Part shown: positions 1 to 9,527 of the stretch, in pieces
Position numbering within the stretch: position 1 is the stretch's first letter
Layout: the number at the start of each line of letters is the position of its first letter
NCBI GenBank assembly: GCA_947259405.1
Contig: CAMYLY010000006.1
Location: 53,994 to 117,993 of the forward strand
Direction: 5' to 3'
Origin: an uncultured Gemmatimonadales bacterium
GTDB lineage: Bacteria > Gemmatimonadota > Gemmatimonadetes > Gemmatimonadales > GWC2-71-9
Length of the DNA: 64,000 nucleotides
Made by a program: the position numbers and the translations under genes
The notes under the pieces: model-generated
The model's database searches: none
What the model saw: only the letters and a program-made list of their open reading frames with translations
Told to the model about the DNA's origin: nothing

Positions 1-1
1 C

Positions 2-1051
2 GTCGTCGCGTACAGCCACGGGGAAGCCGTGCTGCAAGGCAATACGCGAATGTCGGTCGACGGACGCGCGCTGCGCACCGACAGGGGCGAGCGTTTCGAG
101 CGGCTCACGTTTCTGAACCAATCCCCGGGCCGCTTCGTCACCGTCGGTGACCGGGCGTACCGCGGCGCGATCGAGGTATTCAATCGCGATGGCGCCCTCA
201 CGGTCGTCAACGAGCTGAAGCTCGAGGACTATCTGGCCGGCGTGGTCGCGGTCGAGATGGGGTCGCGTACGGAACGGGAGCGAGCGGCCCTCGAAGCGCA
301 GGCAATCGTGGCCCGGACGTACGCCCTCAAGAACATGGGCAAGTTCCGGACGGCCGGATTCGATCTCCGAGCCGGTGTGAGCGATCAGGCCTATGGTGGG
401 CAGCGTGCCGAAACGCCGCTGGCGCGGGAAGCAGTACGCAGTACGGCAGGGCAGGTGTTGACGTACCAGGGGCGACTGATTTCGCCGTTCTACCATTCCA
501 CCTGCGGGGGCCGAACGGCCTCGCCCGAGGAGTCGTTCCGGACCGTGACGCCCGTTCCGTACCTGCGTCCCGTGTCTGACGACCGTGGCGCCGGTTCCTA
601 CTGCGATATATCCCCGCGGTTTCGGTGGACCGAATCGTGGGACGGGCCCACGCTGGCCGGTATATTACGCCGCACGGTTCCGCGTACGCTCGGCATCCGA
701 GCTGACGATCTCGGCGACATTCGCGGCGTGTCGGTTCGGAGACGCGGACCGTCCGGTCGGGTGCTCGAGGCAGGAATCGAGGTGGCCGGAGGAACAGTGC
801 CCGTGTTCGGGCCCGACATTCGATCGGTGTTCGCGACGCCCGAAGGCCAGTTGTTGCGCAGCACGGTCTTCGAGCTGCGCGTCGAGAGCGGGACCAACGG
901 CATGACACGAGTGGTAGCAGAGGGGGGTGGATCTGGGCATGGTGTGGGCCTGTGCCAGTGGGGCGCGATCGGACGCGCTCGGGATGGGCACTCTGCGGCG
1001 AACATTGCAACGACGTATTTCCCGGGGACACGCATTGAACGTTGGTACTAA
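2..1051 (+). CDS. SpoIID/LytB-domain protein, 5' end outside window
   Basis: The reading frame is open to the left edge (codons before the GTG at 29 are all sense), so the gene is probably 5'-truncated by the window; 349 residues are visible. The middle part carries the SpoIID/LytB core: an LEDYLAGVVAVEM segment, a QAIVARTYAL helix and a FYHSTCGGRT segment. The C-terminus has the family signature GHGVGLCQWGA followed by a YFPGT tail. SpoIID-type proteins are cell-wall lytic transglycosylases or amidase enhancers. In a non-sporulating diderm this one would act on periplasmic peptidoglycan (inference). The family call is firm; the enzymatic role is not. Confidence 0.9.
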   Translation, partial: VVAYSHGEAVLQGNTRMSVDGRALRTDRGERFERLTFLNQSPGRFVTVGDRAYRGAIEVFNRDGALTVVNELKLEDYLAGVVAVEMGSRTERERAALEAQAIVARTYALKNMGKFRTAGFDLRAGVSDQAYGGQRAETPLAREAVRSTAGQVLTYQGRLISPFYHSTCGGRTASPEESFRTVTPVPYLRPVSDDRGAGSYCDISPRFRWTESWDGPTLAGILRRTVPRTLGIRADDLGDIRGVSVRRRGPSGRVLEAGIEVAGGTVPVFGPDIRSVFATPEGQLLRSTVFELRVESGTNGMTRVVAEGGGSGHGVGLCQWGAIGRARDGHSAANIATTYFPGTRIERWY

Positions 1052-1679
1052 GCTCGCCTGTGCATTGACCCTGCTGCCGGGTACGCTGCCTGCGCAGGCC
1101 TTTCTCGAGCAATTCAGCTACGAGGGAATTCGATTGACGGGCGTCTCGGTCGAATTCGGTGGTGTGGCGAGCGACCGCCTCACGAGCGAATTCACAGGCG
1201 CTGTCCGGTTCGATTTCGGGTATGCCGCGCCTGGCGTGCGCGTGCTCATCGGTGGGAGTTATTTCAAGGGGACGTTTACGCAGGATCAGATCACGACGTT
1301 CGAGCAGCGTCTTCGAGATGTCATCGACGACCCGACCGGGGACGCGACCGTCAATGTCGGCACGGTCACATGGGCCAACGTGAACGCCAATCTCGATTTG
1401 CAGTACGTGTTCACGCCGACCGCCACCGTGCGACCGTACGCCGGACTGGGTCTCGCGTTGATCATTCGCGACGGCGATGGGGCGGCCATCGACGGGACGT
1501 TTGTGGAGGACGCGCTGGACACTTTCACCGCCGGTCTGTCCGCGTCCATTGGCGTCGAGTTTCGTTTGACCCGTTCCCTGTTTGTGCTGGTGGACGGGCG
1601 CGGCACGGTGTCGAGCGAATTACGGACCCTCGCTGGTCGCGGTGGATTCAAGTTCTTGATTCCAAGGAGTGGGTCGTGA
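1035..1679 (+). CDS. Outer-membrane beta-barrel protein, putative
   Basis: This 214-residue protein is read from a TTG at 1035, 17 bp inside the end of the SpoIID gene. That start gives a clean signal peptide (MNVGTKLACALTLLPG, Ala-Gln-Ala at the end); the longer frame starting at 927 would put it inside the protein. The mature part alternates polar and hydrophobic residues with Gly/Tyr/Phe-rich strands (VRPYAGLGLALI, SIGVEFRLTRSLFVLVDGRG), typical of small 8-stranded OmpA/OmpW-like barrels. No catalytic motif is visible. Its place at the head of an envelope-related operon fits an outer-membrane role. The exact family is not recognised. Confidence 0.72.
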   Translation: MNVGTKLACALTLLPGTLPAQAFLEQFSYEGIRLTGVSVEFGGVASDRLTSEFTGAVRFDFGYAAPGVRVLIGGSYFKGTFTQDQITTFEQRLRDVIDDPTGDATVNVGTVTWANVNANLDLQYVFTPTATVRPYAGLGLALIIRDGDGAAIDGTFVEDALDTFTAGLSASIGVEFRLTRSLFVLVDGRGTVSSELRTLAGRGGFKFLIPRSGS

Positions 1680-2677
1680 GCGACGTACTTCGTGTGGGTG
1701 TCGTGGGGGCAGGTGCAGTTGCGCAGGTTGCACATCTCGCCGCTGCCTCGAAACTCGATGACGCCGAGTTGGTTGGTATCTGCGATATCGATGTGCCCAA
1801 GGCCCAGGCCCTGGCGCGTCGCTTTGAGATTCCGAACGTGTTCGATGATATCGAGGATCTCTTGTCGGTATGCAAGCCGGACGCGGTCGTGATCTGCACG
1901 CCCAACCACCTTCACGAGGTACACACGATCACGGCGTTGGCTGCGAACGCACACGTGCTGTGCGAACGGCCGCTGGCATTGGACGCGACTGGAGTGGAAC
2001 GGGTCAAGGCCGCGTACGAGCAGAGTGACCGCGTGGTCCTCGTCGGAATGAATCACCGCTATCGGCGGGACGTGCGGACGATCAGGGCGTTCCTCAAGGG
2101 CGGCGAACTCGGGCCGATCCATGGGATCCGCACTGGTTGGTACATCCATCGTCCCATCGGTGTGAAGGCGGGATGGCGCGAGCGGCCCGCCGAGTCGGGC
2201 GGAGGCGCCATGTTCGATCTCGGTCTGCCACTCGTGGATGTATCGCTTTGGCTCGCGGAGTTCCCGCGCGTCGAGCGCGTGTCCGCGTCCTATGCGGATG
2301 GTGAGTCGCCCGTCGAGCACTCCGCGTGTGCCTTGCTGTATTGTGAAGACGAGCTGTCCATCTTCATCGATGTCTCGTGGCGGCACATCGGTCCCAAGGA
2401 AAAAGTGTGGTTAGAGGTTATGGGACAGCAGGGATCCGCGCGCATAGGACGGCTGGGGGTGTTCAAGGAAATGCACGGACAACCAGTCGATGTCACGCCA
2501 GCCGCGGTCAACCCGTTCGACGCGTTCACCGAGTCGTACCGAGACGAATGGCGGGGATTTCATCGCCGGGTGCGTGGGGAGGCGAACCGACCGATGCTGG
2601 ATAACCAGCTCCACCTGCATCAACTCATGGATGCGATCGCCGTGAGTGCGAACGAGGGACGCGAAATCACGCTGTGA
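1676..2677 (+). CDS. Gfo/Idh/MocA family oxidoreductase
   Basis: The 333-residue product starts at GTG 1676, overlapping the previous stop by four bases (GTGA), with an AAGGAG ribosome site at 1664-1669. The N-terminus is a Rossmann dinucleotide-binding fold (VGVVGAGAVAQVAHL), followed by the family signature around VVICTPNHLHEV and CERPLAL, where the usual Lys of the EKP motif is Arg (ERP). The C-terminal half is the alpha/beta substrate domain. Members reduce or oxidise sugars, inositols and similar compounds with NAD(P). The substrate cannot be read here. The Lys-to-Arg change at the EKP motif is a reason to question normal dehydrogenase catalysis. Confidence 0.9.
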   Translation: MSDVLRVGVVGAGAVAQVAHLAAASKLDDAELVGICDIDVPKAQALARRFEIPNVFDDIEDLLSVCKPDAVVICTPNHLHEVHTITALAANAHVLCERPLALDATGVERVKAAYEQSDRVVLVGMNHRYRRDVRTIRAFLKGGELGPIHGIRTGWYIHRPIGVKAGWRERPAESGGGAMFDLGLPLVDVSLWLAEFPRVERVSASYADGESPVEHSACALLYCEDELSIFIDVSWRHIGPKEKVWLEVMGQQGSARIGRLGVFKEMHGQPVDVTPAAVNPFDAFTESYRDEWRGFHRRVRGEANRPMLDNQLHLHQLMDAIAVSANEGREITL

Positions 2678-4212
2678 GATGGCTCGCGCTGCCGCGCGCT
2701 GACTGGCGGTTGGTGGTCGGTGGAGCGGTCCTGACCGTTATCGCGTATCCACCGTTTCACTTCTTCATTCCATCCTTTCTCTGTCTGGTCCCGGCCGTCT
2801 GGCTCATTGAAGACGGTCACGATGATCCCCGACCATGGCGCCGCCAGGTGGTGCAGGGCTTCTGGTACGGACTGTTCTCCCATGGACTGATCCTCTATTG
2901 GATGGTCGGTGCACTCTGGCCATTCACCAAGCTCGCGGCCCTAGGATACCTGGCGACCATCGGCATCCTGGCGATGTACGCGGGTCTCGCGTTCGCCGTG
3001 ACGGGCTGGATTGTGCGGTCGACCAGACTCCCGTTGCTTCTTGTGTTTCCGGTGGCGTGGACGGCGGCCGATTGGCTAATAGGTCACCAAGGAGACATTC
3101 GCTTCCCCTGGCTCGGTCTTGGAACGTCGCTCACGGGGTTTCCAACGGTCGTCCAGATTGCGGACATTGTAGGCGCGCGCGGCGTGATGTTGTTGCTCGT
3201 GGCTGCAAACGTGGCGCTGGCCATGGCTTGGCGGCGACGCGCTGAGCCAAGAGCCGCGTGGATACGGGCCGGGGGTGTGGCCGTGGGTGTTGCGGCGGCG
3301 CTGGTGTACGGGGTCGTCCGCGAACGCACCGTACCCGTGCAACCTGTGGGCGATATCGCGGTCATCCAACCGAATGTCGCCGCCAGCGAGAAGTGGGACG
3401 AACGGTCCCGCGACGAAATCATCGAGCACCTGTTTCAACTTTCGAACACGGTACTCGAAGGCAATCACGCCGACCTCTTGGTCTGGCCGGAAGCGTCGAT
3501 CCCTGGGTACTTCCGCACGTTCCCACACTGGCGGTCCGCATTAGAGCGCCTGGCGTCTGAGCGGGCGATTCCCGTGCTGGTGGGTGGCCTCGACCTCGAC
3601 TATCGGGGTGTGCAGGACTACGACTACTACAACGCTGCGTTCCTCTTTCCCCCAGGTGGGGGAACGCTCCCAGCCTACCGCAAGCGGTACCTCGTTCCGA
3701 TTACCGAACGTGTACCTTTCGTGAATCCTGCCTGGTTCAGCGGTCTCGAGTTCTTCGGAGGGTTCGGGAAAGGACAAGAGGGCACCGTATTCCAGGCGGC
3801 TGGTCACAGCTTCGGCGTCCTGATCTGTTACGAGTCGGTCTTCGAGAACCTCGCGCGGCAGTACCGCCGCGACGGGACCGATTTCCTCCTCAACATTACG
3901 AATGACGCGTGGTTCGGTCGAACGGCCGCACCCTACCAACACGCCGCCCACCTCGTCATGCGCTCCATCGAGAATCGGGTGGGCATCGCCCGGGCAGCGA
4001 ACTCGGGAATATCAGGCTGGGTCGATCCGCTCGGCCGCATGCATGAGGCGTCCGGGCTGTACGAGGAACTCACGGCGGTCTACCCTTTGACGACCGCGGG
4101 TACCACGGCGCTCTACGTCCGGCTCGGCGACTGGGTGGGGCTCTTATCCGTCCTGGGGTCAGCCGGACTCGTGATCTGGACGTGGCATCGGGGGCGACGG
4201 CGTGCGAACTGA
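2674..4212 (+). CDS. lnt: Apolipoprotein N-acyltransferase
   Basis: This 512-residue inner-membrane protein adds the third acyl chain to the N-terminal Cys of lipoproteins. Hydrophobic segments fill residues 12-220 and a last helix lies near 488-505, bracketing a periplasmic nitrilase-type domain. The nitrilase triad is visible: Glu273 in WPEAS, Lys337 in AYRKRYL, and Cys385 in VLICYES. The conserved NDAWFG motif follows. Start GTG 2674 overlaps the preceding stop (GTGA), so it is translationally coupled to the oxidoreductase. The family call is firm; the gene also marks the organism as a diderm with lipoproteins, matching the many lipoboxes in the window. Confidence 0.95.
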   Translation: MRWLALPRADWRLVVGGAVLTVIAYPPFHFFIPSFLCLVPAVWLIEDGHDDPRPWRRQVVQGFWYGLFSHGLILYWMVGALWPFTKLAALGYLATIGILAMYAGLAFAVTGWIVRSTRLPLLLVFPVAWTAADWLIGHQGDIRFPWLGLGTSLTGFPTVVQIADIVGARGVMLLLVAANVALAMAWRRRAEPRAAWIRAGGVAVGVAAALVYGVVRERTVPVQPVGDIAVIQPNVAASEKWDERSRDEIIEHLFQLSNTVLEGNHADLLVWPEASIPGYFRTFPHWRSALERLASERAIPVLVGGLDLDYRGVQDYDYYNAAFLFPPGGGTLPAYRKRYLVPITERVPFVNPAWFSGLEFFGGFGKGQEGTVFQAAGHSFGVLICYESVFENLARQYRRDGTDFLLNITNDAWFGRTAAPYQHAAHLVMRSIENRVGIARAANSGISGWVDPLGRMHEASGLYEELTAVYPLTTAGTTALYVRLGDWVGLLSVLGSAGLVIWTWHRGRRRAN

Positions 4213-4224
4213 CGGCCGACTGAC

Positions 4225-4473
4225 ATGGACGAACACGTAAGACAGCAGTATCCCCGCTATCGGAATCATTTCCTGCCGCGGACCAGAGCAGGTGCGGTCG
4301 CGACCGTCTTGTTCATGCTCGTCTTCGCATGTGCCCAGCCACCCATCGTGTTCTTGGTGGCGAATCGTATCGAGCCGTTGGTGTTCGGCCTTCCGTTTCT
4401 CTATATGTATTTGCTGGCGCTGTATGTCGCGTTGATTGCGATCCTGATTTGGGCCCAACGGCGCGGCGTGTAG
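4225..4473 (+). CDS. DUF3311-like small membrane protein, symporter partner
   Basis: This 82-residue protein has a charged N-terminus and two membrane helices (about residues 24-48 and 52-74), ending in a short basic tail. This size, topology and position directly before a sodium:solute symporter are characteristic of DUF3311 proteins, which are thought to be accessory subunits of SSS-family transporters. It lies 12 bp after lnt and 4 bp before the symporter, so co-expression is almost certain. The family label rests on context and general sequence character rather than a unique motif. Confidence 0.7.
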   Translation: MDEHVRQQYPRYRNHFLPRTRAGAVATVLFMLVFACAQPPIVFLVANRIEPLVFGLPFLYMYLLALYVALIAILIWAQRRGV

Positions 4474-4477
4474 CTCC

Positions 4478-5968
4478 ATGGAACCATGGGTCATCGCGAC
4501 TGGGCTGATCTTCGCGTATTTGCTGGTCACGATCGTCCTCGGCATCGTGGCCAATCGCCGCCTGGCGGTCGACCTCGAAGATTTCCTCCTGTATGGCCGC
4601 CGCGCCGGGTTCATCGTGCTGTACCTCACGGTGGTGGCCACCTACCACTCAGCCTTTGCCTTTCTCGGCTCGGGTGGGTTCTTCTACACGCACGGCATTG
4701 GGTTCTGGGACGCCGGGACCTGGACTGTGTTGGTCGGCGCGATCACCTACGTGCTCGGCAGTCGCATTTGGGCACTGGGAAAGGCGTTTGACTACATCAC
4801 GCCCGCCGATATGTTGGCGGATTTCTACGAGAGCGAAGCGGTTCGTGTCTTGGTGGCGATCGTCTCGGTCGTCTTCACTATCCTCTACATCCAGGTGCAG
4901 GCGCAAGGCCTTGGATACATCATCAACGTGGCCTCGGATGGTCGCATCTCGTTCGAGCTGGGCACGCTGATCTTGCTGGTCGTCGCGGCCGCCTATTTAA
5001 TGGCTGGCGGTCTGCGAGCTGTGTATTGGACGGACGTCGTACAGGGCGTGTGGATGTACATCGCCGTGTGGGTGGGGGCACTCGTGGTCGCCTTCAAGGT
5101 GTTCGGTGGGCCGATCGAGTTGTGGACGGCGGTCCGCGAGCAACGACCGGACCTGTTGTCACTGCCAGGCCCGGAAGGATTCTTCACACCGGGCATGTGG
5201 TTTGGGCTGATGGTCGTGCTGTCGTTTGGCATCGTGTTCCAGCCGCATATGATGATCCGGTACTACACGGCTGCTTCGGCGAAGACCATCAAATGGCTGG
5301 GAGCAACGACACCCATCTTTCTCATGACGCTGTTCATTCCTGCGGCCCTGGTCGGTTTGGGAGGGGCCGTCGCCCTCCCTGATCTCGATATCCCCGATCG
5401 TGTGTTCCCCGAGCTCTTGTTCCGATACGCGCCGGCGTGGTTGACCGGCGTGATTCTCGCCGGTGCCACAGCCGCCGCCATGTCGACGCTCGATTCGATC
5501 CTTCATTCGAACATGACAGTGCTCACTCGCGACGTGTATCAGCGCTACATCGCCAAGGAGGCATCGACCCGGCATTACATCTTGGTTGGACGACTGATCA
5601 TTGGGGCTCTCCTCGTTGTCGGCTACGTGCTCTCGGTACGAACGTTCGAATTCCTGGTCGTCCTGGTGGCGTTGTCGGGAGCAGGAGCGCTGCAACTTAT
5701 GCCGGGCATCGTCGGAATCTGTTTCCCGACTCGGTTTCTCTTCACGCGATCCGGCATTATCGCTGGCATCGCGGTGGGGCTCGTGACGCTATACCTGACG
5801 CTGGTGGTCGCCCCACATCCTTTAGGGTTGCACGGTGGGGTATGGTCGGTGCTGGCCAACTTCGTCGCGGTCGGAGGAGTGTCGGCATTCACCAAGCCGC
5901 CGAGCGTTGCGACGGTTGCCCGGATACACGGGACGGTCGAGCGGTTTGTGTACGGAGAGACGTCGTGA
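4478..5968 (+). CDS. Sodium:solute symporter family transporter
   Basis: This 496-residue polytopic protein has about 13 hydrophobic helices. SSS-family features are visible: an early helix followed by DFLLYGRRAGF, a GGLRAVYWTDVVQGVWM segment matching the conserved sodium-binding region, and AAAMSTLDSILHSNMTVLTRDV matching the signature near helix 9. These transporters use the sodium gradient to import pantothenate, proline, sugars or carboxylates. The following hyuA/hyuB pair suggests the cargo is a cyclic amide such as 5-oxoproline or a hydantoin (inference). The 3' end overlaps hyuA by four bases. Confidence 0.92.
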   Translation: MEPWVIATGLIFAYLLVTIVLGIVANRRLAVDLEDFLLYGRRAGFIVLYLTVVATYHSAFAFLGSGGFFYTHGIGFWDAGTWTVLVGAITYVLGSRIWALGKAFDYITPADMLADFYESEAVRVLVAIVSVVFTILYIQVQAQGLGYIINVASDGRISFELGTLILLVVAAAYLMAGGLRAVYWTDVVQGVWMYIAVWVGALVVAFKVFGGPIELWTAVREQRPDLLSLPGPEGFFTPGMWFGLMVVLSFGIVFQPHMMIRYYTAASAKTIKWLGATTPIFLMTLFIPAALVGLGGAVALPDLDIPDRVFPELLFRYAPAWLTGVILAGATAAAMSTLDSILHSNMTVLTRDVYQRYIAKEASTRHYILVGRLIIGALLVVGYVLSVRTFEFLVVLVALSGAGALQLMPGIVGICFPTRFLFTRSGIIAGIAVGLVTLYLTLVVAPHPLGLHGGVWSVLANFVAVGGVSAFTKPPSVATVARIHGTVERFVYGETS

Positions 5969-7956
5969 GCGAGCCGATCCTGGTTGGTGTCGACACGGGA
6001 GGAACCTTCACCGATGTCGTCGCGGTGCGGGGCGGCCGCATGACGGTCCACAAGGAACCGTCGACACCGGCCAACCCCGCAGAGGCCGTCGTCCGTGGTT
6101 TGAAGACGCTGCTGCAAGAGGTCCCTGACCGACTGGTGCATGGCTCGACCGTCGCGACGAACGCACTTCTCGAACGCCGCGGCGCCAGGATCGCACTCGT
6201 GACGACGCGGGGGTTCGAGGACGTCATCGAGATTGGCAGACAGACACGGCGCGCCATTTACGACATCGACGTCACGAAGCCGCCGCCATTGGTGCCGCCG
6301 GAACGCCGGCTGGGTATCACCGAACGCGTGGGTCCGGGTGGGCAGAGCCTCACGGCATTGCATGACGACGACCTTGACGCGCTGTGTGACGCGCTCTCGG
6401 AACTCGCCGTGGATGGTGTGGCGATTTGTTTCCTCCACTCGTACGCCAACCCAGGCCACGAGCAACGTGTCGCCGCGCGCCTTCGCGAATCGTTCCCAGG
6501 GTTCGTTACCGCGTCGCACGAGGTCTTGCCAGAGTTCCGGGAATTCGAGCGGTGTTCGACGACAGTCGTGAACGCGTACGTCGGGCCCGTGATGGCCACC
6601 TACCTCAGGCATTTGGAACGGGAGTTACCCGGCGACAACCTCCGTATCATGCAGTCGAACGGTGGTGTGATTTCTGTTCAGGCGGCGCAACGGCACGCCG
6701 TCCAGACGATCCTCTCCGGTCCGGCCGGAGGTGCCGTCGGTGGCTTCGAGCTTGGGCAACGGGCCGGGCAGCCGCAGGTCATCACCTTCGACATGGGTGG
6801 AACGAGCACGGACGTCTCGCTCTGTGCCGGCACCCTGTCTCGGACGCCTGAAGCAAGTGTAGGGGATTTGCCTATTCGCGTTCCTGTGATCGACATTCAC
6901 ACCGTGGGTGCGGGCGGTGGTTCGATCGCCTACGTCGACCCCGGGGGGTCTTTGCGGGTTGGCCCGCGAAGTGCGGGAGCGGACCCCGGTCCCATCTGTT
7001 ATGGATGCGGCGGCACCGAGATCACGGTCACGGATGCCAATCTGTTCCTCGGTCGCCTGGTGCCGGATCACTTCCTCGGTGGCGCGCAACGCCTCGACGT
7101 CAAAGCCGTGAACTCCGCCATCCATGCGCTCGCTGGCACGCTGAGACTGTCGCCAGTGGAGACGGCGACGGGGGTCCTGCGCGTGGCGAATGCGACGATG
7201 GAGCGCGCCATTCGGGTGATCTCACTCGAACGGGGTCATGACCCCCGCGACTTCGCACTCATGTGTTTCGGTGGGGCAGGAGGCATGCACGCCGCGGATC
7301 TGGCACGAAGCCTCGCTATTCCGCGGGTCGTCGTTCCCCCGTCCGCGGGTGTTCTCTCAGCGCTTGGCATGTTGTTGGCGGATGTCGTGCGGGATTACTC
7401 GCATACCCTGTTACGACCGACGGACGATACGGTGGGCCCCGGATTGGAGACGGCGTTCACCGCTCTTGAGGATCGCGCGCTCGAGGACTTTGTGGCCGAG
7501 GGTTTCGACACGCCGGATGTTCGACTCCAGCGCTCGGTCGACGTGCGGTACGTGGGGCAGGGATTCGAACTCTCGGTGCCGGCGAGCGGCGACCTTGTCG
7601 CTGCGTTTCATGCGCTGCACCATCAGCGATATGGGTATGCCGACACGGCGCGCCCTACCGAAATCGTAAACGTCCGTGTGCGCGCGGCCGCCGAGACGCC
7701 AAAGCCAGTTCTGCCGACACTGGAGCGCGCGGGCACGGACGTGAGCGACGCGGTTGTCGGCAAGCAAGCCATGGTGGTCGGGGATCACACTGTGCCGGTT
7801 CCCGTGTACGATCGCGAGCGGCTTGGTGCCGACCACCGCGTGCGAGGACCGGCGCTGGTCGTCGAGTACAGCACGACGACCGTGATTCCGCTGGAATGGA
7901 TGGGTGACGTCGACGGTACGGGAAGTCTCATCCTCCAATTGGGAGAGGCCGGATGA
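5965..7956 (+). CDS. hyuA: Hydantoinase/oxoprolinase subunit A
   Basis: This 663-residue protein starts at GTG 5965 (GTGA overlap with the symporter stop); the same frame is open much further upstream but that part is an unrelated reading of the symporter. The N-terminal nucleotide-binding motif GVDTGGTFTDVV, the central TFDMGGTSTDVSL and the late CFGGAGGMHAADLA are the hallmarks of the HyuA / 5-oxoprolinase alpha family (ASKHA fold). With HyuB it catalyses ATP-dependent ring opening of hydantoins, 5-oxoproline, or related compounds such as acetone in the carboxylase branch. Which substrate applies cannot be read from the sequence. Confidence 0.94.
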   Translation: MSEPILVGVDTGGTFTDVVAVRGGRMTVHKEPSTPANPAEAVVRGLKTLLQEVPDRLVHGSTVATNALLERRGARIALVTTRGFEDVIEIGRQTRRAIYDIDVTKPPPLVPPERRLGITERVGPGGQSLTALHDDDLDALCDALSELAVDGVAICFLHSYANPGHEQRVAARLRESFPGFVTASHEVLPEFREFERCSTTVVNAYVGPVMATYLRHLERELPGDNLRIMQSNGGVISVQAAQRHAVQTILSGPAGGAVGGFELGQRAGQPQVITFDMGGTSTDVSLCAGTLSRTPEASVGDLPIRVPVIDIHTVGAGGGSIAYVDPGGSLRVGPRSAGADPGPICYGCGGTEITVTDANLFLGRLVPDHFLGGAQRLDVKAVNSAIHALAGTLRLSPVETATGVLRVANATMERAIRVISLERGHDPRDFALMCFGGAGGMHAADLARSLAIPRVVVPPSAGVLSALGMLLADVVRDYSHTLLRPTDDTVGPGLETAFTALEDRALEDFVAEGFDTPDVRLQRSVDVRYVGQGFELSVPASGDLVAAFHALHHQRYGYADTARPTEIVNVRVRAAAETPKPVLPTLERAGTDVSDAVVGKQAMVVGDHTVPVPVYDRERLGADHRVRGPALVVEYSTTTVIPLEWMGDVDGTGSLILQLGEAG

Positions 7957-9527
7957 CGTCCTGGGATCCCGTCACACTCGAGGTCTACCGGAACCTCTTC
8001 TACTCGGTGGCGGAGGAGATGGGGGTAGCGCTGTGTCGCACCGCGTTCTCTCCCAACATCAAAGAGCGCCGTGATTATTCGTGCGCGGTGTTCGATGGTG
8101 AGGGCCGCATGGTGGCCCAGGGCGAGCACATGCCTGTGCACTTGGGGTCCATGCCGCTGTCGGTAGAGGCGGCCATCCGGGACGTGCCGATGGACCGGGG
8201 AGACATGGTGGTCGTCAACGATCCGTTTCGGGGCGGAACGCATCTGCCGGATATCACGCTGGTGCAGCCAATCTTCGAACCCGACGCCGCGCGCCCGACG
8301 TTCTACGTAGCGAATCGCGCGCACCACTCCGACGTCGGGGGGATGACGCCTGGGTCGATGCCCCTTTCGCAATCGGTGTTCCAGGAGGGGATCCGCGTCC
8401 CCCCCGTCAAACTGGTGTCGCACGACGCCGTCGTATCCGACGTGCTAAAGCTCATCCTCGCCAACGTGCGAACGCCAGCAGAGCGAGAGGGCGACCTCAC
8501 AGCGCAAATCGCGTCGAATCGAACGGGAGAACGCCGCCTGCTTGGCATGGCGGTCAAGTATGGTGGCGACGAAGTGCAGGCCTACATGGGCCATCTCCAG
8601 CGCTACGCGGAGCGGATGACCCGCGAGGCGATCAGCCGAATTCCCGACGGGTCCTATGCATTCGAGGATGCGATGGATGATGATGGCCAGGGGCACGGGC
8701 CGCTGCCGATTGCCGTGACCATCACCATCGCGGGCGACGAGGCGAGGATCGATTTCACCGGCACAGCGCCCCAGACGCTGGGCGGCGTCAACGCGATTTA
8801 CGCGATCACGCTGTCGGCGGTGATGTATTGCTTCCGCATTATCGTCCCCTTCGCCATTCCCTCCAACTACGGCACCATTCAGCCCCTCGAGGTTGTGGCG
8901 CCGGAAGGTAGCCTCGTCAACGCGCGACTGCCGGCCGCGGTTGCGGGTGGGAACGTGGAAACCTCACAACGCATCGTTGATGTGGTCCTGGGCGCACTCG
9001 CGCAAGCGATCCCCGAACGGATTCCGGCGGCGAGCTATGGGACGATGAGCAACCTCACGCTCGGGGGGACCGACCCGCGCAACGACATGGAGTTCGCCTA
9101 CTATGAGACGATCGCGGGCGGCATGGGTGCTCGGCCGACCGCCGACGGACTCGACGCCACACATTGCCACATGACCAACAGCTTGAATACGCCCATCGAG
9201 GCGCTCGAGCATATCTACCCGTTCCACATTCGCGAGTACGGCATTCGGGACGGCACCGGGGGCCGGGGACGGTATCGTGGCGGCGACGGCGTTCGCCGAG
9301 ATGTGGAAATCCTCTGCCCCGGTCAGATAACGATTCTGAGTGACCGTCGTGTGACGCGACCGTACGGGCTGCACGGTGGAGAGCCGGGTGCGGTAGGCGC
9401 GAACGTCCTCATTGCGCGGGATGGGAGCGAACGCCAGCTCTCCGGCAAAGACAGTGTGCGGGTGGAGCAGGGGACGACGATCAGTGTGCGGACGCCGGGT
9501 GGTGGTGGTTGGGGGACAGCATCGTGA
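7953..9527 (+). CDS. hyuB: Hydantoinase/oxoprolinase subunit B
   Basis: This 524-residue partner of HyuA starts at ATG 7953 with an ATGA overlap. Family features include SPNIKERRDYSCAVFD near the N-terminus, GDMVVVNDPFRGGTHLPD, NRAHHSDVGGMTPGSMP with its metal-type histidines, and the Gly-rich end VRTPGGGGWG. It would form the catalytic complex with HyuA in the cytoplasm. The stop codon TGA at 9525-9527 abuts the stop of the convergent HD-GYP gene with no gap, sharing a TGATCA palindrome, so there is no room for a conventional terminator between the two. Confidence 0.94.
   Translation: MTSWDPVTLEVYRNLFYSVAEEMGVALCRTAFSPNIKERRDYSCAVFDGEGRMVAQGEHMPVHLGSMPLSVEAAIRDVPMDRGDMVVVNDPFRGGTHLPDITLVQPIFEPDAARPTFYVANRAHHSDVGGMTPGSMPLSQSVFQEGIRVPPVKLVSHDAVVSDVLKLILANVRTPAEREGDLTAQIASNRTGERRLLGMAVKYGGDEVQAYMGHLQRYAERMTREAISRIPDGSYAFEDAMDDDGQGHGPLPIAVTITIAGDEARIDFTGTAPQTLGGVNAIYAITLSAVMYCFRIIVPFAIPSNYGTIQPLEVVAPEGSLVNARLPAAVAGGNVETSQRIVDVVLGALAQAIPERIPAASYGTMSNLTLGGTDPRNDMEFAYYETIAGGMGARPTADGLDATHCHMTNSLNTPIEALEHIYPFHIREYGIRDGTGGRGRYRGGDGVRRDVEILCPGQITILSDRRVTRPYGLHGGEPGAVGANVLIARDGSERQLSGKDSVRVEQGTTISVRTPGGGGWGTAS

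Noticed and set aside
1286..2386. A 366-codon minus-strand frame under the oxidoreductase gene.
   Set aside because: It is an antisense shadow produced by high GC at third positions; the plus-strand genes there have clear domains.
5437..5964. Upstream extension of the hyuA frame.
   Set aside because: It overlaps the symporter in another phase and lacks protein-like character; the conserved HyuA N-terminus starts at 5965.
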